From Bradyrhizobium sp. Arg816 (GTDB lineage Bacteria; Pseudomonadota; Alphaproteobacteria; Rhizobiales; Xanthobacteraceae), in the NCBI RefSeq assembly GCF_029989365.1, contig NZ_JAPRAQ010000006.1, forward strand, positions 62,001-126,000: a stretch of 64,000 nt of DNA, read 5' to 3'. Positions 52,182 through 60,064 of the stretch are shown here, one piece after another (positions within the stretch are counted from its first letter, which is position 1; the number at the start of each line of letters is the position of its first letter). The translations under genes and the position numbers were made by a program. The notes beneath the pieces are model-generated. The model had not been told where the DNA came from and ran no database searches. It worked only from the letters and a program-made list of their open reading frames with translations.

Positions 52182-52811
52182 ATGGCGGATGTCCCATGGC
52201 ACCTTTCCGGTGACTATTTCGAGAATTGCAGTTGCAGCATCGTGTGTCCCTGCCTCGTGTCGGCGGCTCCCCCGCTGACCGCGCGACCGACCGAGGGCTT
52301 CTGTAACGTACCGCTGATCTTCCACGTCGAGAGCGGCCGCTATGGCAACACCGAGCTCGATGGACTCAATGTCCTGGTCATCCTCCACGCGCCGGGCATC
52401 ATGGCAGATGGAGATTGGTCGGTGGCCGCCTATATCGACCAGCGCGCCAACGATGAGCAGACCGAGGCTCTAGCTGCGATCTTCACCGGCGCCGCCGGTG
52501 GTCCGATGGCTGCGTTCACACCGCTGATCAGCAAGAACCTGGGGGTTCGCAAGGTCCCGATCACATTCCGAATCGAGGGCAAGACGCGGTCCGCGGAAAT
52601 CCCTGAGATTCTGCACATGTCCGTCGACCCGTTGCCGACCATGCATCCGAGCGGGGAAATGTGGGCCAACATCGGCCATCCCGTCAGCCCTGACAGGATG
52701 GTGATGGCAGTCGGCGCCGCCGGTAATACGTTCAGCGATCATGGCATGCGCTGGGACAATTCCGGCAAGAACGGCCTCTATGCGCCGATCCGCTGGTCGA
52801 ACCAGGCGTGA
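52182..52811 (+). CDS. DUF1326 family protein
   Basis: A 209-residue protein with the family N-terminus W-H-L-S-G-D-Y-F-E-N-C-S-C-S-I-V-C-P-C, where four Cys in C-x-C-x4-C-x-C look like a metal site. The rest is beta-rich. Function is unknown but family members often sit with DUF2182 membrane proteins. Start has GGGAGA upstream. The DUF2182 gene starts 50 bases after the stop. Confidence 0.88.
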   Translation: MADVPWHLSGDYFENCSCSIVCPCLVSAAPPLTARPTEGFCNVPLIFHVESGRYGNTELDGLNVLVILHAPGIMADGDWSVAAYIDQRANDEQTEALAAIFTGAAGGPMAAFTPLISKNLGVRKVPITFRIEGKTRSAEIPEILHMSVDPLPTMHPSGEMWANIGHPVSPDRMVMAVGAAGNTFSDHGMRWDNSGKNGLYAPIRWSNQA

Positions 52812-52860
52812 TGCAACTCCTGATCCGGCCTTGCGAGAAGGCCGGCAACACTTACTGCAA

Positions 52861-53682
52861 ATGACCGACGGCCCCCTGGAAACCGTGCTGCGGCGCGATC
52901 GCTGGATCGTCGGCGGCGCGATCGGGATCATTGTCGCGCTGGCTTGGGGCTATGTGCTCTGGCTCGCCAAGGACATGGACATGGGCGGCATGGACATGAC
53001 CGGGTTCCGCATGATCCCGGCCGGAATCGGAATCATGTTGCCGGCGAGCGAGCCATGGCGAGCGATCGAGTTCGCGTATGTGTTGCTGATGTGGGTGGTG
53101 ATGATGGTCGGAATGATGGCACCCTCGGCAGCGCCCATGATCCTCATGTACGCCCGCGTGGGTCGACAGGGGAAAGCGCAGGGCAAGCCGTTCGCTGCGA
53201 CCGGCTGGTTTGCGGCCGGTTATCTCCTCGCCTGGGGCGGCTTTTCGCTGGCAGCAACCCTCCTCCAATGGGCAATCGAGCGGGCAGTCCTGCTGGATTC
53301 CCGGATGACGATCGCCAGCAATCTGCTCAATGCAATCGTGCTGATCGCGGCGGGAGTCTATCAATGGACACCGCTCAAGGACGTTTGTCTCGCCCAATGC
53401 CAGTCGCCGTTCCTGTTCCTGATGCGCCACGGCGGCTTTCGCGACGACCTGCGAGGCTGCCTGCTGCTGGGGCTGCGGCACGGAAGCTATTGTGTCGGCT
53501 GCTGCTGGGTCCTGATGGCGCTTTTGTTCGTCGGCGGGGTGATGAACGTGCTTTGGATTGCGCTTTTGGCCCTGCTCGTCCTGTTGGAGAAACTTACGCC
53601 GATCGGACGATGGATCGCGCGCGCCGCCGGCATTGCGTGCGCGGCCGCCGGCGTCTGGCTACTCGTGTCGTTGCCGCGGTGA
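52861..53682 (+). CDS. DUF2182 membrane protein with Met-rich segment
   Basis: A 273-residue inner-membrane protein with about six or seven hydrophobic segments. After the first helix comes D-M-D-M-G-G-M-D-M-T-G-F-R-M, a Met/Asp-rich segment like copper(I) sites. Other likely metal-site residues are H-G-G-F-R-D-D and H-G-S-Y-C-V-G-C-C-W. It pairs with DUF1326 in one operon. A role in copper or other soft metal handling is plausible but unproven. Confidence 0.85.
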   Translation: MTDGPLETVLRRDRWIVGGAIGIIVALAWGYVLWLAKDMDMGGMDMTGFRMIPAGIGIMLPASEPWRAIEFAYVLLMWVVMMVGMMAPSAAPMILMYARVGRQGKAQGKPFAATGWFAAGYLLAWGGFSLAATLLQWAIERAVLLDSRMTIASNLLNAIVLIAAGVYQWTPLKDVCLAQCQSPFLFLMRHGGFRDDLRGCLLLGLRHGSYCVGCCWVLMALLFVGGVMNVLWIALLALLVLLEKLTPIGRWIARAAGIACAAAGVWLLVSLPR

Positions 53683-53745
53683 TGAGCAACCTGCTTGGTG
53701 TTCAGTTCGAATTGCCATCGGCAACACCGCAAGTGCAATTCGACC

Positions 53746-54231
53746 TTACTGTCGCGCCGCGGGCGCCGGAGCGGCGTCGACAAAGCCGACGACAGACTTG
53801 AAGCGGCCGTCGTCGGCAATGAAGGCGAAGTCGGTGCCTTTGATGTAGAGCGGTGCATCCGCAGTGGCGCCCGCGACCCAGGAGAAGCGGACATGGTCAT
53901 GATGGGCTTCAATACCGCTCGCGAGATTGAGCCGGTAGCCAGGAAACTGCCCCTGGGCCTTCGCGATCATGCCGTCGATGGAGTCGTGCCCGCGCCCATC
54001 ACGAACTCTGTCGACATAGGTGCCGTCCTCGGTCCATGTCGCGGCGACGAGATCGCGCCGTCGCTTCGCGTCCCGCTCGTTCCACGCCGCCAGATACCGC
54101 ACGACGATGTCGTTGACGCCGACCATCTTGTCTCCCCCATCGCTTGCTCGCTCGGCTGCGACCGCACCTGACGAAAGTCGCGCGCCAAGCGCGGCCATCG
54201 TTGATGCCATCAGAAGATTACGCCTGTTCAT
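53746..54231 (-). CDS. Exported SnoaL/NTF2-like protein
   Basis: A 161-residue NTF2-fold protein with a signal sequence M-N-R-R-N-L-L-M-A-S-T-M-A-A-L-G-A that resembles a Tat-type leader. The fold is seen in V-V-R-Y-L-A-A-W-N-E-R-D, W-T-E-D-G-T-Y and the C-terminal strands. NTF2-fold proteins bind hydrophobic small molecules or serve as isomerases/hydroxylases. It lies downstream of the MmyB-type regulator on the same strand (172 bases), and is a paralogue of the cytoplasmic NTF2 gene at 55.4 kb. Confidence 0.82.
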   Translation of the reverse strand: MNRRNLLMASTMAALGARLSSGAVAAERASDGGDKMVGVNDIVVRYLAAWNERDAKRRRDLVAATWTEDGTYVDRVRDGRGHDSIDGMIAKAQGQFPGYRLNLASGIEAHHDHVRFSWVAGATADAPLYIKGTDFAFIADDGRFKSVVGFVDAAPAPAARQ

Positions 54232-54403
54232 TCTGTTCTCCCTCGAGCTGCCCCATGCATCGTTCGCGGCGAGCCCCTCGCTGCTGCGCCAGGGTGCGCC
54301 GTGCAGTGGAGAGAGTCGATGATCTCGCAAGTCAAATTGTCTGCTCGGAGAACGCGTGCCGCCTCTGCCCCTCGACGACACACATGGAGCCCGACCAGAA
54401 AGG

Positions 54404-55240
54404 TCAACCAGCCCTGGAGGTGAGCGGATTGCTCGCAACCGACAATCTGGTCTCCTCGACCATGTCGTTCACGATGGCGATCGTGGCCTCGTCGGCCGGA
54501 AACAGCATTTCGAGAGCAAGCTCCGACAGCGTGACATCTGCGGGTGCACCGAAAACGGTCGTGGTGTTCAGGAACGAGACTCTGCCGAGACGGGTTTGAA
54601 CACGAAGTGGCGAAACATATCGCTGAGGACCATCTCGCGATGCGAGCGCCACGCTCCCCTTGGGAACCGGGTAGGACGATACTTCGGTCAAAAGAGCGTG
54701 GATGACGGGATCCGCCCTCGCCTCGATCTGCTGCTTCAGCACCGTGACGGTGTGGGCGCGCCACTCGACGAAATTCTCGATGCGCGGTCCCATGCCATCA
54801 GGATGCAGGATGAGGCGCACGGCGTTGACCGGACTGCGAAGCAGTTCCGGAGAACACCCCTCGTAAAGCTGCGGCAGCGCCGCGTTCGACAGGACGACGT
54901 TCCAGTGTCGGTCCAGCACATACGCCGGATAAGGAAGGTGGACCCGGAGGACCTGCTCCATCGCGGATTTGGCGGATGACATCTCTTCGAGAGACCTCTC
55001 GGCGAAGGCGGGCGAAAAGCCTGCGGCGAGCAGAAGCACGTTTTGATCCCGCAACGGCAGGTTCAACTGCTCAGCAAGGCGGTGGACCATCTCCCTGCTC
55101 GGACGCGAACGACCCGTCTCCAGATATGACAGATGCCGGGTCGAGCTGTTTGCGGCCAGCGCAAGCGCCGTCTGCGACAGCCCCCGGCTGACCCGCCACC
55201 TCCGTAGCAATACGCCGAATTCAACTGCGCGGCCGGACAT
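54404..55240 (-). CDS. XRE-family regulator with MmyB-like ligand-binding domain
   Basis: A 278-residue regulator. The HTH near residues 15-55 has S-R-G-L-S-Q-T-A-L-A-L-A and S-T-R-H-L-S-Y-L-E-T-G-R-S-R-P. The rest is the MmyB-like ligand-binding domain, including P-Y-P-A-Y-V-L-D-R-H-W-N-V-V and N-T-T-T-V-F-G-A-P. It should bind the paired operators in the 55275-55333 region and control divergent NTF2 and ABM genes. ATG at 55240 is chosen; the frame open at 55291 would start inside the operator. Confidence 0.88.
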   Translation of the reverse strand: MSGRAVEFGVLLRRWRVSRGLSQTALALAANSSTRHLSYLETGRSRPSREMVHRLAEQLNLPLRDQNVLLLAAGFSPAFAERSLEEMSSAKSAMEQVLRVHLPYPAYVLDRHWNVVLSNAALPQLYEGCSPELLRSPVNAVRLILHPDGMGPRIENFVEWRAHTVTVLKQQIEARADPVIHALLTEVSSYPVPKGSVALASRDGPQRYVSPLRVQTRLGRVSFLNTTTVFGAPADVTLSELALEMLFPADEATIAIVNDMVEETRLSVASNPLTSRAG

Positions 55241-55274
55241 ACGACATCCTACCAAGCGCCGCGTCCGCCACACC

Positions 55275-55333
55275 ATGACCTCCGAGGTCATATTCGCGCC
55301 GCACGTCAGCGTGTTTTTGACCTACGAGGTTAT
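55275..55333. promoter_or_regulatory. Paired operators of the MmyB-like regulator
   Basis: Site 1 (55275-55291) is a perfect palindrome ATGACCTC-C-GAGGTCAT. Site 2 (55317-55333) matches it at 14 of 17 positions. Centres are 42 bases apart, about four helical turns, so dimers bound to both would sit on the same DNA face. The pair lies between the divergent regulator and SnoaL genes. Confidence 0.65.
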
Positions 55334-55428
55334 CGACCGAGCGCGGTCGCGTGAAGCACCCTTCCCGGGCCTGGCGAAGGTCCGAGCCATGGCGCTGGGG
55401 CAGGACCAATCATGCCGAGGAGATCATC

Positions 55429-55794
55429 ATGGAGAGCCCAAGCAGTCTGGCCGACCGTTACGTCGCCGTCTGGAACGAGACCGATACGGAGCGGCGCAAG
55501 AGCCGGATCGCGGAACTGTGGGGCCCCGAGGGACGGCACTATGTCGGCGACCGCAAGGTCGAAGGCCGGGAAGCCCTCGAGCGACGGGTGCGCGAATCCC
55601 ATGAGAAGAACGTCAGGAACAATCGCAACCGGTTTCGAGCGGCCGGCGATGCACGCCGGGTGCACGACACCGTGGTCTTTCACTGGGAAATGCTTCCAGC
55701 CAGCGGAGATTCCGTTCTGGCCCGCGGGCTCGAATTCCTCGTCGTCGACGACAGCGGAAAAATCGTCGCCGACTACCAGTTCTTTCCAGCCTAA
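55429..55794 (+). CDS. SnoaL/NTF2-like protein
   Basis: A 121-residue cytoplasmic NTF2-fold protein beginning M-E-S-P-S-S-L-A-D-R-Y-V-A-V-W-N-E-T-D. The pocket-forming strands end with D-Y-Q-F-F-P-A. GAGGAG lies upstream. It diverges from the regulator gene and precedes an ABM monooxygenase gene by 71 bases on the same strand, with a similar leader (CATGCCGAGGAGA), so shared expression is likely. Substrate unknown. Confidence 0.85.
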   Translation: MESPSSLADRYVAVWNETDTERRKSRIAELWGPEGRHYVGDRKVEGREALERRVRESHEKNVRNNRNRFRAAGDARRVHDTVVFHWEMLPASGDSVLARGLEFLVVDDSGKIVADYQFFPA

Positions 55795-55865
55795 GGGACG
55801 ACCGCCGTGCAAACGCTGGTCCGTCGCCGGCAATCACGCCCGAACACATGCCGAGGAGAAGCACC

Positions 55866-56192
55866 GTGCCGGTCACCTATGTCATCAAGTTTGACGTCGT
55901 GCCCGAGCAGCGCACGAATTTTCTGCGGCTGCTCGGGGCGGTGCTCGACGCGATGAGAAACGAGCCGACGTTTCATCAAGCGGTCCTGCATCGCGATCCG
56001 GCGTCCAAAAATCGCTTCATGCTCTACGAGACCTGGGAGAGCCATGACGAGGTCGTGAACGTTCAGATCAAGCGACCCTATCGAGACGCCTGGCATGAGG
56101 CGCTTCCCGCACTGCTCGCACGCGATCGCGATATCGAGGTTTGGGAGTCGCTGCGGAGCGACTATGCTCGAAGTCTTCTGAGCTCCAATTGA
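55866..56192 (+). CDS. Antibiotic biosynthesis monooxygenase (ABM) domain protein
   Basis: A 108-residue dimeric ferredoxin-like protein of the ABM/YgiN type: V-I-K-F-D-V-V-P near residue 6, H-R-D-P near 45 and F-M-L-Y-E-T-W-E-S near 54. Such proteins act as cofactor-free monooxygenases of quinols or as small-molecule protective enzymes. GTG at 55866 is chosen because GAGGAG stands 8 bases before it; the in-frame ATG at 55848 lacks such a site. Confidence 0.85.
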   Translation: MPVTYVIKFDVVPEQRTNFLRLLGAVLDAMRNEPTFHQAVLHRDPASKNRFMLYETWESHDEVVNVQIKRPYRDAWHEALPALLARDRDIEVWESLRSDYARSLLSSN

Positions 56193-56370
56193 CGGCGTTA
56201 CAGCGTCGCCAGCGGAGACTCTACCGCACGAGCGCGGCGTGCCACCTGGTATCCCGTCTCCGGCGTCTGCATCAACTTCCAGGGGGCTTGTTGGCGCAAA
56301 TTCGCGCCGCAAAAGGGCGGCTTTCAAGCCACCCGGAAACAACACTTAGATTTCAATTGGTTACATGCCT

Positions 56371-56455
56371 TGGTGCGCTCGGAGGGACTCGAACCCCCAC
56401 GATTTTACTCACTGCCACCTCAAGGCAGCGCGTCTACCAATTCCGCCACGAGCGC
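56371..56455 (-). tRNA. tRNA-Leu (anticodon GAG)
   Basis: 85 nucleotides including a gene-encoded CCA. Acceptor GCGCTCG pairs with CGAGCGC; the anticodon stem CTGCC/GGCAG encloses TTGAGGT, giving GAG. A long variable arm and the GGTTCGAGTCC T-loop are typical for class II tRNA-Leu. Reads CUC and CUU. Confidence 0.97.
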
Positions 56456-56604
56456 TTTGGGGATGCCGGCTTAGGGCTTGAGGCCTGCCGGATCAACGGC
56501 GCCGATCTAACAAATCCATCAGAGGGGTACAAGCCTGCAAAGGCCCCGAATTCCACAAGCTTGGCAGGAAAAATCCGGACCCCTGCCCGGATCGGCCCTA
56601 TCGA

Positions 56605-56665
56605 GTGCCCCGGCCCTACAGGATGCCCCGGGGCCGCTACCGCGTGCCCCGGCCCTACCGCGTGC
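56605..56665. repeat. Degenerate tandem repeat around the fliN stop
   Basis: On the minus strand, units ending GGCACGCGGTAG, then GGCCGGGGCACGCGGTAG, a diverged unit ending CATCCTGTAG, then one ending CACTCGATAG. Each unit carries an in-frame TAG, starting with the fliN stop itself, as if the gene end had been tandemly duplicated. Confidence 0.6.
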
Positions 56666-56897
56666 CAGTCGTGCGCGGCAGCATCTGCTTGACCTCGACC
56701 GCGATCCGGTTGCGGTCAACCAGCACGACGCCGGAGGCGACCGGCAGGTTGTTGGCGAGAACCTTGACCTCGTCGGCCTCGGTTGCGTCCAGCTCGATGA
56801 TGGCGCCGCGGGAAAGACGTAATACTTGATGGATTGGCATGGTGGTCGTCCCGAGGACGACCATGAGATCCACGGTGACTTTGTCGAGAGTGGGCAC
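56655..56897 (-). CDS. fliN: Flagellar motor switch FliN-like protein
   Basis: An 80-residue SpoA-domain protein: V-T-V-D-L-M-V-V-L-G-T-T-T-M-P-I near residue 8, L-R-L-S-R-G-A-I-I-E-L near 27 and D-R-N-R-I-A-V-E-V near 62. FliN completes the switch complex at the flagellar C-ring. It is detached from a flagellar gene cluster, but CtrA-like boxes lie about 80 bases upstream, as for class II flagellar genes. Confidence 0.85.
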   Translation of the reverse strand: MPTLDKVTVDLMVVLGTTTMPIHQVLRLSRGAIIELDATEADEVKVLANNLPVASGVVLVDRNRIAVEVKQMLPRTTGTR

Positions 56898-56968
56898 TGT
56901 CAGGACCGCCGCAACTTGGGACTTAAGCCAAAGGACTTGGCATTTGCTCCTGAGATGATCACCACGTT

Positions 56969-56987
56969 ATGGTTAGCCAATGGTTAA
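56969..56987. promoter_or_regulatory. CtrA-like binding boxes
   Basis: ATGGTTAG (56969-56976) and ATGGTTAA (56980-56987); the latter is the complement of the CtrA half-site TTAACCAT. The two are 11 bases apart, one helical turn. They lie upstream of fliN and overlap the start of lipB. Confidence 0.55.
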
Positions 56988-57717
56988 TTCGCCTCAAAAC
57001 CCCCGCCAAGACCTCGATTTGACGTCGTTTTCCGCCTCCACCGGCGAGCCTGTGGAGTGGCGAATCTCGGACGCGCCGGTGCCCTATCCGGAAGCCGTGG
57101 CCGCCATGGAGGCGCGAGTCGCTCAGATCGCCGCCGGCGAGGCGCCCGAGCTGGTCTGGCTGCTCGAGCACCCCCCGCTCTACACCTCCGGCACCTCGGG
57201 CAAGGACACCGACCTGCTCGATCCCCGCTTCCCGACCTTCGCCACCGGGCGCGGCGGGCAGCTCACCTATCACGGGCCCGGCCAGCGGGTGGCCTATGTC
57301 ATGCTCGACCTCAAGCGGCGCCGGCCGGACGTCCGGGCCTATGTCGCGAGCCTGGAGGAATTGATCCTGCGGACGCTCGCCGCCTTCAATGTCCGCGGCG
57401 AACGGCGCGAGGACCGGGTCGGCGTCTGGGTGAAGCGCCCGGACAAGGGGCCCGAGCACGAGGACAAGATCGCGGCGATCGGCGTGCGGCTGAAGCGCTG
57501 GGTCTCATTCCACGGCATCGCCATCAATGTCGAGCCGGAGCTGTCCCATTTCGCCGGCATCGTGCCCTGCGGCGTCGCCGATCCCCGCTACGGCGTCACC
57601 TCGCTGGTCGATCTCGGCCAGCTCGTGACCATGGCCGATGTCGACGTGGCGCTGCGCCAGGCGTTCGAGGAGCTGTTCGGACCAACCCGCGCGCTGGTGG
57701 CGGAAGCGGCAGTCTAA
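56980..57717 (+). CDS. lipB: Octanoyltransferase LipB
   Basis: A 245-residue enzyme that moves octanoate from acyl carrier protein to lipoyl domains. The catalytic Cys lies in G-I-V-P-C-G-V-A-D near residue 191, with Lys in I-G-V-R-L-K-R-W near 170 and the acyl pocket G-R-G-G-Q-L-T-Y-H-G-P-G-Q near 90. The start ATG has no Shine-Dalgarno and lies inside a CtrA-like box, so leaderless or different starts should be considered; the leader of about 27 residues is not conserved. Confidence 0.93.
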   Translation: MVNSPQNPRQDLDLTSFSASTGEPVEWRISDAPVPYPEAVAAMEARVAQIAAGEAPELVWLLEHPPLYTSGTSGKDTDLLDPRFPTFATGRGGQLTYHGPGQRVAYVMLDLKRRRPDVRAYVASLEELILRTLAAFNVRGERREDRVGVWVKRPDKGPEHEDKIAAIGVRLKRWVSFHGIAINVEPELSHFAGIVPCGVADPRYGVTSLVDLGQLVTMADVDVALRQAFEELFGPTRALVAEAAV

Positions 57718-57917
57718 CTTTTCCTGTTCGAGCCTGACCGGCGCATATTCTCCGCTTGTAGTGGAATCGGCTATGCTTGTGTCAGGTGCCGCCCACGCCT
57801 CCCCCCTCCGCCGGGAAAGCAGACCTCATGCCGGGCGAATAGATCATCGGACCGACTGTTCGAGCGCCAGGCATAAGGAGGGATTGCGCTTTCTGCTCGC
57901 AATGGGAGGTTTTGACG

Positions 57918-58631
57918 ATGAGACTCTCTGCGCCGATCTATCATCTGAAGCGACGAGCCAAGCGCCTGTCGCGCGAGGAAGGCATTCCGCTCCACGACGC
58001 GCTTGACCGCATCGCTGCGGCGGAAGGGTTTTCCGCCTGGAGCATGCTCGCGGCAAAGGCCGCCGCACTCACGCCCGCCAATCGCCTGTTCCCGCAATTC
58101 CGCCCGGGTGATCTGGTGCTGGTGGGCGCGCGCCCCGGTCAGGGCAAGACCCTGATGAGCCTCGAACTTGCCGTGGAGGCCATGAGGTCGGGCCATCGCG
58201 CTGCGTTCTTCTCGCTCGAATACACCGAGAAAGACGTCTTCGACCGCTTGCGGGCGATTGGCGTGGACCCCGCGCAACTCGCTGACATGTTCGAGATCGA
58301 CTGCTCCGACGCCATCAGCGCCGACTACGTCGTCAAGCAGATGGCCGCGGCGCCTCGTGGCACGGTCGTGGTGATCGATTATCTGCAACTGCTCGACCAG
58401 AGGCGGGAAACTCCTGATCTCGCTGTTCAGGTGCGCGCACTGAAATCCTTCGCGCGCGACGCCGGGCTGATCGTCGTCTTCATCTCGCAGATCGACCGGT
58501 CCTATGATCCGTCGGTGAAGCCCTGCCCGGACCTCGACGATATCAGGCTGCCGAACCCGCTGGACCTCAAGCTGTTCGACAAGACGTGCTTCATCAACAA
58601 TGCCGAAGTCCAGTTCCGCGCGGCGAGCTGA
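57918..58631 (+). CDS. DnaB-like RecA-fold ATPase without N-domain
   Basis: A 237-residue protein similar to the C-terminal half of replicative DnaB helicase. Walker A is G-A-R-P-G-Q-G-K-T near residues 71-79, Walker B is V-V-V-I-D-Y-L-Q-L near 149-157 and V-F-I-S-Q-I near 187 is the sensor. It lacks the DnaB N-terminal domain and linker. The first 55 residues form a helical segment (L-K-R-R-A-K-R-L-S-R-E-E-G-I-P). GGGAGG precedes ATG. Partner DNA or proteins unknown. Confidence 0.82.
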   Translation: MRLSAPIYHLKRRAKRLSREEGIPLHDALDRIAAAEGFSAWSMLAAKAAALTPANRLFPQFRPGDLVLVGARPGQGKTLMSLELAVEAMRSGHRAAFFSLEYTEKDVFDRLRAIGVDPAQLADMFEIDCSDAISADYVVKQMAAAPRGTVVVIDYLQLLDQRRETPDLAVQVRALKSFARDAGLIVVFISQIDRSYDPSVKPCPDLDDIRLPNPLDLKLFDKTCFINNAEVQFRAAS

Positions 58632-58637
58632 TGGCCT

Positions 58638-58671
58638 CAGGCCGCGGGTGAGTTTCTTCACCCGCGGCCTG
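58638..58671. terminator. Hairpin between convergent genes
   Basis: Perfect 14-bp stem CAGGCCGCGGGTGA and its complement around 6 bases, between the DnaB-like and tautomerase genes. It lacks a U-tract, so it may act as a factor-dependent or RNA-stabilising structure. Confidence 0.6.
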
Positions 58672-58676
58672 CGACC

Positions 58677-59099
58677 TCACGCCGCCTGCAGCGAAACTTC
58701 GAGCTTGCCGGCGATGTAGCGCCGCTCCTGGGTCAGGCCGCCAAAACCGTAGGCATCGCTCTTGACCTCGTCGACGTGCAGATACGTCTCGGGATGCAGC
58801 GGGCCCAAAATCTCGGCCATGCGCTTGAACATCGCGGCGAGATAGGCCGCCTTCTCGTCCTTGGTGTTGGTGCCTTCGCTGACATGGACGTCGATCCAGT
58901 AGCTGGCAAGCTTCTGCTCGGCGAGCGACTTGCCGCCGGCGAACCAGTCGCCTGCGTCGACCGATTTCACGATAATGGCGGTCACCCTGGGATCCTTGTG
59001 CAGGATTTTTGCGGTCAGCTCGGACACGGCGTTGGCGATATCGGCCTTCAGCGACGGCGACTGGCGGGAGGTGGTGTAGGACACGGTGATCAGGGGCAT
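58677..59099 (-). CDS. Tautomerase family protein
   Basis: A 140-residue protein starting M-P-L-I-T-V-S-Y, where Pro1 after Met removal is the catalytic base of the 4-oxalocrotonate tautomerase superfamily. It is about twice the minimal length, as a fused two-unit member. D-W-F-A-G-G-K-S near residue 55 is family-like. It diverges from a LysR gene, likely its regulator. Confidence 0.87.
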   Translation of the reverse strand: MPLITVSYTTSRQSPSLKADIANAVSELTAKILHKDPRVTAIIVKSVDAGDWFAGGKSLAEQKLASYWIDVHVSEGTNTKDEKAAYLAAMFKRMAEILGPLHPETYLHVDEVKSDAYGFGGLTQERRYIAGKLEVSLQAA

Positions 59100-59212
59100 G
59101 GTCGTTCTCCTCAAGATGCTGCGCGGAGTTTGCGCGGCGTTGATGAGAAGCTAGACCTTGCCCCGTCATTTCGATATCTTATCCTTACTGATACCAGTGA
59201 TAATGATACGTA

Positions 59213-60064
59213 ATGACAGCAACCCTCGACATCGCCACCATCAAGGCCTTCCTGCTGGTCGCCGACCTCCAGAGTTTTACGCGTGCCGCCGAAGCGCTCG
59301 GCACGACGCAGGCCGCCGTCAGCCTGAAGCTGCAGCGGCTGGAGACATTGCTGGGAAAGCGCCTCGTCGAGCGCTCGCCGCGGGCGGTCCGGCTCACCGC
59401 CGACGGCGCCGCGTTCCTCGATCGCGCCCGCGCACTGATGGAAGCGCATGACCGCGCACTCTCAGGCGAGGCGCCGACCGCACAGTCGCTCTCGCTTGGC
59501 ATCTCCGATCACGCCGCGGGCCCCGAGCTGGTGCCGCTGCTCGAACGCCTGCACGCAATGTCATCGAACCTCACCCTCGCCGTCACCATCGGCTTCTCGC
59601 GCGAGATGCAGGACGCCTACGACGCAGGTCAGCTCGATGCCGTGATCGTCCGCCAGGAAGGCAGCCGCCGCGGCGGCGAAAAGCTGGCCGAAGACGAGTT
59701 CGGCTGGTTCGCGTCACGGCGCTTCACTCTGCCGAAGGGTGAGCCGCTGCCGCTCGCAACCCTCGCCCCGCCCTGCGGCGTCCGCGCCGTCGCCGTGCGC
59801 GCGCTCGACAAGGCCGGCATCGCCTGGCGCGAACGCTTTGTCGGCGGCGGCGTTACGGCGGTGGTCGCGGCCGCGCTTGCCGGGCTCGCAATCGCACCGC
59901 TCGCGCGCCGGATCGCGCCGGCAGGCCTGATCGACATCGGGCCTGTGCACAAGCTGCCGAAGCTCGGCAGCTCGAAGGTAATGCTGCATTCGAAGGTCAG
60001 CGATCCCGCCAAGCTCGCGGCGCTGCGTGCGGTGGCGGCGACGTTCCGAAGCGTGGCAGCCTAG
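59213..60064 (+). CDS. LysR family regulator
   Basis: A 283-residue regulator. The wHTH is clear: F-L-L-V-A-D-L-Q-S-F-T-R-A-A-E-A-L-G-T-T-Q-A-A-V-S-L-K-L near residues 12-39. The C-terminal substrate-binding domain follows. It diverges from the tautomerase gene across 113 AT-rich bases, fitting control of that gene. Its stop overlaps the convergent membrane protein gene by 4 bases. Confidence 0.92.
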   Translation: MTATLDIATIKAFLLVADLQSFTRAAEALGTTQAAVSLKLQRLETLLGKRLVERSPRAVRLTADGAAFLDRARALMEAHDRALSGEAPTAQSLSLGISDHAAGPELVPLLERLHAMSSNLTLAVTIGFSREMQDAYDAGQLDAVIVRQEGSRRGGEKLAEDEFGWFASRRFTLPKGEPLPLATLAPPCGVRAVAVRALDKAGIAWRERFVGGGVTAVVAAALAGLAIAPLARRIAPAGLIDIGPVHKLPKLGSSKVMLHSKVSDPAKLAALRAVAATFRSVAA

